From NCBI GenBank assembly GCA_012512595.1, contig JAAZDW010000022.1:1-56232 (forward strand): a DNA stretch of 56,232 nucleotides, in the 5' to 3' direction. Below the pieces are notes generated by a model, which was not told the DNA's origin, did no database searches, and saw only the letters and a list, made by a program, of their open reading frames with translations. Shown here piece by piece: positions 51,133 through 56,232 of this stretch (within the stretch, counting starts at the first letter, position 1; the number at the start of each line of letters is the position of its first letter). The stretch is from Erysipelothrix sp. (GTDB lineage: Bacteria > Bacillota_I > Bacilli_A > Erysipelotrichales > Erysipelotrichaceae). Both the position numbers and the translations under genes were made by a program.

Positions 51133-51821
51133 AAATAGAAATACTTTTTCCAGAGCTGTGTTCCTTATTTGGTGACAAAGGTAATATTTTAATTCTGGAG
51201 AAAACCTTTGGAAAAGCCAATGTAATTAAGACATCAATTTTACAACAACCAGTATTTTTAAATGGTGAAATCGACCTTGTTTATCTAGGATCAATGAGTG
51301 AAAACTCTCAACTGTTAGTTCTAAAGAAACTACTTCCTCATCGTAAACAGTTCAAAAAGCTTATTGATGCTGGAATGAAAGCATTGTTTACGGGTAATGC
51401 TATGGATATTTTAGGAAAGACAATAATTGAAGAAAATGGGAAAGCTATAAAAGGCATGGATTTTTTTAACTTTGAAACGATAATAAAAAGAAACCCTCGT
51501 TTGAATTGCGTTGTCTATGGTTTTTATGGAGAGATTCCAATGGTTGGTAATAAAACTCAGTTTACCCAAAGTTATCCTATAAATCATGACAATTATTTTT
51601 TCAAGGTTAAAAGAGGTATGGGTATAAATAAAAAATCAATGTTAGAAGGCTTTAAATATAAAGGCCTTGTCGCGACCAATATGACTGGCCCTTTATTAGT
51701 ATTTAATCCAGGCTTTGCAAATGATTTTTTAGGGGTCAAATTGCCTTACCAAGAACTTTTGGAAAAAATGCAGCTACAGAGAATCAATGATATTAAAAGG
51801 GTTAAATCAGTATTCTACTAA
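51129..51821 (+). CDS. gatD: GatD-like amidotransferase with substituted catalytic residues
   Basis: 230-residue protein in the position of GatD, the glutaminase that feeds ammonia to MurT. N-terminal ILFPELCSLFGDKGNILIL matches GatD. But where GatD has the nucleophile in ICGGxQLLG, this protein reads FTGNAMDILG (Gly89 for Cys), and the catalytic His of FHGPIL is replaced in MTGPLL (Thr186). The conserved ENHxGRT segment is also absent. It is intact, without frameshift, and coupled to murT by ATGA. It may be a structural partner using free ammonia, or MurT here may do something else. Glutaminase activity is not expected. Confidence 0.82.
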   Translation: MKIEILFPELCSLFGDKGNILILEKTFGKANVIKTSILQQPVFLNGEIDLVYLGSMSENSQLLVLKKLLPHRKQFKKLIDAGMKALFTGNAMDILGKTIIEENGKAIKGMDFFNFETIIKRNPRLNCVVYGFYGEIPMVGNKTQFTQSYPINHDNYFFKVKRGMGINKKSMLEGFKYKGLVATNMTGPLLVFNPGFANDFLGVKLPYQELLEKMQLQRINDIKRVKSVFY

Positions 51822-51825
51822 TAAT

Positions 51826-51851
51826 AAAAGGACGGAGCCGTCCTTTTTTTT
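51826..51851 (+). terminator. Terminator after gatD
   Basis: AAAGGACGG/CCGTCCTTT, a tight GC-rich stem followed by more than six T. Confidence 0.9.
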
Positions 51852-52093
51852 TATTTTGTTTTACTACAAGCATAATTTTTATAATAAGTAATAGGTTTTA
51901 AAAAAGACTATAAATGAGCTAAGGTTAACATTATGGGAATAATTGGTAATTAAATATTACTTGCAAAAAAGGCTTGAAACCGGACTATTTTTGATTGTGA
52001 AAACATGTGATGTATGCACAGTGCCTTCATATTTGATAAACAATCTAAATTTAGGTATGATTTTAGTGTCGTTAGAACCACTAAGGAGGCACT

Positions 52094-53209
52094 ATGACAA
52101 AGTTAAAAAGCAATCAAATATTTCTGATATACATAATAATTTTTGCTTTGGCAGCCTTAATATTTAAGACTGTCATCATTAATGCTGAAGAAGTAGTATC
52201 AGTAAGCAAAGAAAAACCAATGAAAGTTGTAAAAGTTGAAATAAATAATAATCCTAATTTTAAAGATGTAATAAAATCTGTTTTAAGTAAGGACTTGAAA
52301 TATATTATACATCCCAAGGCACTAGAAAAAGATGTTTCATTAAGTGAAATTGTTGCGAGTGACATTGATTACTCAAGTTATGAAGTTCAAGAAGTTGTGG
52401 TCGAAGTTCAAAGATATACTGATTCGAAAACAGGTAAAATAAAGATCGATTCAGTCCAAAAGCTTGTAAAATTGCAATTTATTGACTTAACACCACCTGA
52501 GATTACGCTTAAAAAAGCAAGTGTCACGATTACTGAAGGTGAAGACTTAGATGTAAATGAATATCTAGAAAGCGTAACTGACAACAGCTTTGAAGCAGTC
52601 TTAGTTGATGTTGAAGATGATGTCGATACAAACTCACCAGGAACATATACAGCTGTGTTTAGTGCAACTGATAGTTCGAAAAATACTGCTAGTAAGACAC
52701 TAACTGTTATAGTTAAAGAAAAACCAAAACCAGTCATTATCCCTGTACAGGTTCTTTCTCAAACAAAAACTGTAGTTGATACATCGAGTTTCTCAAGTGG
52801 GGTTCAATATAGTCCAAGTCGAGTTACTAGATATGGATTTGATTGTCGAGGTTGTAATATCAACTCAGAGGGCTATTCAAGTACTGCAGGCGGCATAAAG
52901 GTCGCTGGTGACAGTGTTAGACAGCCTAATGGAGAATGGCACTCAGGCTATACATATGACGGGTATTATATTGTGGCGACATCTAGAGATATTCCATTGT
53001 TTAGCATCTTAAAGATTAGTAACCATCCATTTGCAGGTGGCGGTATTAGTGCCGGAGAACCATTTTATGCAATTGTTGGTGACCGTGGCGTTAGTGGAAC
53101 TGCTTTAGACTTATTTATTGGAACAGAAAGAAATTTAAATGTTATTAGCCAAAGAGGAAATCCAAATTCATCTAATACAGTAGTTGAAATTGTTAGATCA
53201 GGAAGATAG
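52094..53209 (+). CDS. Secreted 3D-domain cell wall protein with Ig-like domain
   Basis: 371 residues. A signal or anchor segment (about 10-30) is followed by a helical region, an Ig/cadherin-like domain (about 130-215: DLTPPEITL ... SPGTYTAVFSATDSSKN), a linker with KPKP, and a C-terminal 3D domain (about 250-370) with the three-aspartate barrel pattern: GDSVRQ, VATSRDIPLFS, AIVGDRGVSGTALDLFIG. 3D domains occur in peptidoglycan lytic transglycosylases and Rpf/Sps-type proteins. CRGC provides a possible disulphide. The start is set by AAGGAGG. It follows murT-gatD, so it may act on the cell wall. No sortase motif. Confidence 0.85.
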   Translation: MTKLKSNQIFLIYIIIFALAALIFKTVIINAEEVVSVSKEKPMKVVKVEINNNPNFKDVIKSVLSKDLKYIIHPKALEKDVSLSEIVASDIDYSSYEVQEVVVEVQRYTDSKTGKIKIDSVQKLVKLQFIDLTPPEITLKKASVTITEGEDLDVNEYLESVTDNSFEAVLVDVEDDVDTNSPGTYTAVFSATDSSKNTASKTLTVIVKEKPKPVIIPVQVLSQTKTVVDTSSFSSGVQYSPSRVTRYGFDCRGCNINSEGYSSTAGGIKVAGDSVRQPNGEWHSGYTYDGYYIVATSRDIPLFSILKISNHPFAGGGISAGEPFYAIVGDRGVSGTALDLFIGTERNLNVISQRGNPNSSNTVVEIVRSGR

Positions 53210-53233
53210 GTCTTATAAAATAATAAAAACTGC

Positions 53234-53286
53234 TAAAGTTGAGGTTTTATTTCAAAATTAATTGAGATAAAATTTCAACTTTTTTA
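53234..53286 (+). terminator. Terminator after the 3D-domain gene
   Basis: AAAGTTGA and TTTCAACTTTTTT close a long stem that also pairs GTTTTAT with ATAAAAT. Confidence 0.8.
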
Positions 53287-53456
53287 TTAGGTTATTTTTT
53301 CTAAGGAGGAAGTAATTTAAAATATGCTAATTGGCTCTATTAAAGTGATATTATATAAGAAGATAATAAAATCAATAGTTTAAGCAATTAAAGATATTAA
53401 TGTTTTTTACCTAAATTTAAGACTTGTTAAAGAAATTATAGAAAAGGATGATTTAA

Positions 53457-53732
53457 TTGTTTTATGTTTATATATTAGAGTGCCAAGATAAAACACTATA
53501 TACGGGTTATACAGTAGATTTAGATAATAGATTACTAGCTCACAATCAAGGTCAAGGTGCAAAATATACTAGGGGCCGACTTCCAGTCAAACTAGTTTAT
53601 CAGGAAAGTTTAGACAGTAAAAGTGAGGCAATGAAAAGAGAAATTAGTATAAAAAAATTAAGTCGGAAAGAAAAAATTGATTTGATTTTTAACATGCAAA
53701 AAAATAGGAGGACTTTATGCCATTTAAAATAG
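53457..53732 (+). CDS. GIY-YIG domain protein (UPF0213)
   Basis: 91-residue stand-alone GIY-YIG domain: VYILECQDKTLYTGYT contains the two motif halves (YVYIL, YTGYT), followed by the basic helix NRLLAHNQGQGAKYT and KREISIKKLSRKEK. UPF0213 members are small nuclease-fold proteins of uncertain role, possibly in DNA repair. The start is a TTG (53457) after AAAAGGA, because homologues begin at FYVYIL and no ATG fits. It overlaps the macro-domain gene by 16 bases, so the two are one operon. Confidence 0.9.
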   Translation: MFYVYILECQDKTLYTGYTVDLDNRLLAHNQGQGAKYTRGRLPVKLVYQESLDSKSEAMKREISIKKLSRKEKIDLIFNMQKNRRTLCHLK

Positions 53733-54709
53733 TAAGAAACGATATTATCAAGATGAATACAGAAGCGATCGTAAATACTGCAAACTCAAGCCTTAAAATG
53801 GATGGTGGTCTTAGTGAGCAAATTTTTAGGGCTGCCGGAAAAAAAGAGTTACAAGCAGAATGTGACAAAATTGGCTTTTGTCAGACTGGACAGGCTGTAA
53901 TAACTAAAGGTTATAAACTAACTGCTAAAAACATTATTCATACAGTTGGCCCTGTTTGGAATGAGGGCAAAAGCAATGAAAAACAGCTTTTATACAATGC
54001 GTATAAGAATTCTTTAGATTTAGCTTTAAAACATAATATTAAGTCAATTGCATTTCCACTTATTTCATCAGGTGTATATGGCTATCCTAAAGACCAAGCT
54101 ATACGAACTGCGATAACGGCAATTACAGATTTTTTACTTGACTATGATATGGATATTTACTTGGTTGTTTACGGCAAAGAATCAGTTTTAATTAGTGAAA
54201 AACTATTTGACACTATTGATAAGTATATTGATGACAAGTATGTTGAAGATGCAAACTTACAATTTAACACATATAATCTTGAGAGAAGATCATATTTAAA
54301 TTCTCAAATTCAAATTAATGAACAAAGAGAATATGAGAAAAGAAGTTTAAAGGATGTTATTTCAGAAAAAGAAGAAACCTTTTCAGAAATGTTGTTAAGG
54401 CTAATAGACCAAAAAGCAATTACTGATGTACAAGCATATAAAGGGGCGAACATAGACAGAAGACTTTTCTCTAAAATTAGAAGTGATGTCAACTATAATC
54501 CAAGTAAGGTAACGGTAATCGCCTTTGCCATATCACTTAGTTTAAATTTAGATGAAACCTATGACATACTTCAAAGGGCCGGCTATGCACTATCTCCAAG
54601 TAATAAGTTTGATTTGATTATTGAATATTTTATTGAAAGTGGCAATTACAATATATATGAGATAAATGAAGCACTTTTTAGTTTTGGTCAAATGTTGCTT
54701 GGGGCTTAA
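53717..54709 (+). CDS. Macro domain protein with C-terminal helical domain
   Basis: 330 residues. Residues 1-170 form a macro domain binding ADP-ribose or related ligands: AIVNTANSSLKMDGGLSEQIFRAAG, HTVGPVW and PLISSGVYGYP. The usual GGGGVDG loop of MacroD deacetylases is reduced to DGGLSEQI. Residues 215-330 form a separate helical domain (FSEMLLRLIDQK ... NIDRRLFSKIRSD ... SKVTVIAFAISLSLNLDETYDILQRAGY), a Cro-like module found attached to or beside macro, kinase and vWA proteins in Bacillota. AGGAGG precedes the start. It sits between a GIY-YIG gene and a vWA gene, suggesting a stress, defence or nucleotide-signalling unit. Confidence 0.9.
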   Translation: MPFKIVRNDIIKMNTEAIVNTANSSLKMDGGLSEQIFRAAGKKELQAECDKIGFCQTGQAVITKGYKLTAKNIIHTVGPVWNEGKSNEKQLLYNAYKNSLDLALKHNIKSIAFPLISSGVYGYPKDQAIRTAITAITDFLLDYDMDIYLVVYGKESVLISEKLFDTIDKYIDDKYVEDANLQFNTYNLERRSYLNSQIQINEQREYEKRSLKDVISEKEETFSEMLLRLIDQKAITDVQAYKGANIDRRLFSKIRSDVNYNPSKVTVIAFAISLSLNLDETYDILQRAGYALSPSNKFDLIIEYFIESGNYNIYEINEALFSFGQMLLGA

Positions 54710-54779
54710 TTGTCGCATTGCAAGCGACCAAGATGCTTTTCTTTTTTGATAAGATTGAACTAGAAAAGGAGAGATAAAG

Positions 54780-55421
54780 ATGAAAAAGACAGAATTAGTA
54801 TTTATATTGGATAGAAGTGGCTCGATGTCAGGACTTGAAGAAGACACAATTGGCGGTTATAATTCAATGCTTTCTAAACAAAAAAAAGAAGTTGGTGAAG
54901 CAATTGTTACAACAGTATTATTCGATGATGAATATGAAGTAATTCATGACCAAGTGGATATTAAGCAAATAAAACCCTTGACGGAAAAACAATACTTTGT
55001 AAGAGGAAGCACGGCACTTTTAGATGCAGTTGGTATTAGCATTAGCAAAACTATTAGTACAACTAAAAACACAAACAAGAAAGATCAGGCTAGTAAAGTA
55101 ATGTTTGTAATAATTACAGATGGCATGGAAAACGCTAGCAGCGAATACAATTACAAAAAGGTAAAAAGTTTGATTGATAGACAAAGTGAAAGATATAACT
55201 GGGAGTTTGTATTTCTAGGAGCCAATATAGATGCGGTAGAAACGGCTTCAAAATTTGGCATTAGCTCAGATAGAGCTGTTACTTATCATTCAGACAGTGT
55301 TGGTACAAAACTGAACTATGAAGTAGTAAGTGAATTAATTGCCGATATCAGAATGGAAAAGAAAGTCGACATTAATTGGAAACAAAAAATTGAAGAGGAT
55401 TTTAAAAGCCGCAGCAAATAG
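54780..55421 (+). CDS. vWA domain protein (TerY-like)
   Basis: 213-residue cytoplasmic von Willebrand A domain. The metal-ion adhesion site is complete: DRSGSM (Asp11, Ser13, Ser15), RGSTALLDAVG (Thr about 79) and ITDGMENAS (Asp about 121). It begins at the first residues and lacks a signal peptide, as in TerY-type proteins of tellurite-resistance-like stress systems, where vWA proteins are paired with macro-domain, phosphatase and kinase partners. The start follows AAAAGGAGAG, 70 bases after the macro gene. A probable protein-protein interaction module. Confidence 0.9.
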   Translation: MKKTELVFILDRSGSMSGLEEDTIGGYNSMLSKQKKEVGEAIVTTVLFDDEYEVIHDQVDIKQIKPLTEKQYFVRGSTALLDAVGISISKTISTTKNTNKKDQASKVMFVIITDGMENASSEYNYKKVKSLIDRQSERYNWEFVFLGANIDAVETASKFGISSDRAVTYHSDSVGTKLNYEVVSELIADIRMEKKVDINWKQKIEEDFKSRSK

Positions 55422-55432
55422 TCAAAAATAAA

Positions 55433-55466
55433 GAAGAATAGACTTTTAGTCCTATTCTTTTTTTTC
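55433..55466 (+). terminator. Terminator after the vWA gene
   Basis: AAGAATAG/CTATTCTT stem followed by T8. It separates the macro-vWA unit from the FRG gene. Confidence 0.82.
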
Positions 55467-55601
55467 TGGCCCAAAACTTTAGGTTAAAGCTACATATAAA
55501 CCATCAATTTGAATTAATTGATCCAAAAAGTGATATTATGAATTTAAGCTAAATAAAACTATTTTAAAGAAACACTTAATCATAATAGAACAGGAGTAAA
55601 T

Positions 55602-56232
55602 ATGTACAAAAAAATAGAAGAAGTCCAATTAAATAGCATGGAAGATTTTGAAGAGGCAATATTAAACAATAACTATGACTACTTTAGAGGTCAATCAAAT
55701 TCCAAATGGTTTTTAAATTCAACGATTTTAAGAGGGCAAAAAGAAGATATTGATCAGATGCGCTTAAAAGAATTAGTTTCGGGTTATAAAGAAAGATATG
55801 ATAAGGTAATTTCTAATTCTAAAAAGCATACTTTTTCTCGCTTTTTATTTTACATTCAACATTCAATTTCTTTTTCACCATTTATAGATTTGACTAAAAA
55901 CCCGTGGATAGCTATATCTTTTATTTTACAAAACTTTCAAGAACAAAATGATAAAAACATTGAAACACCGGCCGCGCTTTATGCCATAAAGTTACATGAT
56001 AATAAAGAAGACAATCCTATAATACTTTCAACACATACAAAAATCGAAGAAGTATTAGATAGATTAAATATGTCAGTATCAAAATTAAATAATATTGAGT
56101 CCTTTATTATTGAGCCTTCTGATTTATCAATTCTAAATGATAGGATGCAATATCAACAAGGAGCCTTTCTTTTGTTAGAAAATGATTCACTTAACCAACA
56201 ATCTAAATATAATCAAACAAGTATGACAATAA
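55602..56232 (+). CDS. FRG domain protein, truncated by the window edge
   Basis: Not in the ORF track because it runs off the end. ATG 55602 follows CAGGAG; 210 codons are open to the last base. The N-terminal half is an FRG domain: YFRGQSNSKWFLNSTILR (27-44), QHSISFSPFIDLTKNPWIAISFIL and RMQYQQGAFLL, which follow the family's FRGQ...W.L...R / QH....LD.T.NP..A / R...Q.G.F pattern. FRG proteins are of unknown biochemical function and are frequent in defence islands. The leader has TTGAAT and TATTAT (19-base spacing) as a weak promoter. The 3' end and any second domain lie outside the window. Confidence 0.85.
   Translation, partial: MYKKIEEVQLNSMEDFEEAILNNNYDYFRGQSNSKWFLNSTILRGQKEDIDQMRLKELVSGYKERYDKVISNSKKHTFSRFLFYIQHSISFSPFIDLTKNPWIAISFILQNFQEQNDKNIETPAALYAIKLHDNKEDNPIILSTHTKIEEVLDRLNMSVSKLNNIESFIIEPSDLSILNDRMQYQQGAFLLLENDSLNQQSKYNQTSMTI

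Noticed and set aside
51943-52167. 74-aa ORF upstream of the 3D-domain gene
   Set aside because: It starts at a TTG without a ribosome binding site and overlaps the start of the well supported gene at 52094 in another frame.
1-56232. CRISPR arrays, tRNA or rRNA genes, insertion sequences, prophage
   Set aside because: I scanned both strands by eye for regular spaced repeats, tRNA-like cloverleaf sequences, transposase motifs and phage structural genes, and found none that could be supported.

Overview
The window reads as chromosome of an AT-rich, low-GC Bacillota-type bacterium. Strong AGGAGG ribosome binding sites, short intergenic gaps and standard stop use (TGA ends several genes, Trp is TGG) support this. 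Diaminopimelate dehydrogenase plus a MurT/GatD pair point to a walled, Gram-positive-type cell. I cannot place it more finely; an Erysipelotrichia-like or Mollicutes-neighbouring lineage is a guess. I see no rRNA, tRNA, CRISPR array, insertion sequence or prophage.

Layout. 1-4.8 kb: two small membrane proteins, then a PTS IIC, a 55-aa membrane protein missed by the ORF track, a MupG-type glycosidase and a PTS IIB (muropeptide or glycoside salvage). 4.8-8.3 kb: uracil-type permease, cytosine deaminase and a gene split by a -1 frameshift at a slippery heptamer. 8.3-10.1 kb: UPF0316 membrane protein and a Gfo/Idh/MocA oxidoreductase. 10.2-16.2 kb: autoregulated-looking operon of TetR, GH1 beta-glycosidase, GPH symporter and GH2 hydrolase. 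16.2-20.0 kb (minus): AraC regulator and a second GH2 with beta-glucuronidase-like active-site residues. 20.2-32.6 kb: a large uronate locus, comprising a GPH symporter fused to a PTS EIIB domain, two xylose-isomerase-fold proteins, two Gfo/Idh/MocA dehydrogenases, then uxuA, uxuB, eda, kdgK, uxaC and a GntR/FCD regulator.

32.7-41.3 kb: MacB-like ABC protein, amino acid permease, membrane pyrophosphatase preceded by an overlapping 15-codon leader ORF, DUF4298 protein and a cysteine-peptidase-like protein. 41.3-45.3 kb (minus): orphan OppD/OppF pair, OppF with a roughly 170-residue coiled-coil insertion, and a split ThrE exporter. 45.5-53.2 kb: ddh, ahpF-ahpC, pentapeptide repeat protein, murT-gatD in which the GatD catalytic residues appear lost, and a secreted 3D-domain protein. 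53.4 kb to the end: GIY-YIG protein, macro-domain protein, vWA protein and a truncated FRG-domain protein.

The most interesting system is the uronate locus. It holds two dehydrogenase-family and two TIM-barrel genes, the enzyme classes needed for oxidation, elimination, hydration and re-reduction of a glycoside, upstream of a complete glucuronate-to-pyruvate pathway, with an unusual EIIB-GPH carrier in front. This suggests non-hydrolytic cleavage of glucuronides under GntR control. The second most interesting is the murT-gatD pair, whose glutaminase triad is not conserved.
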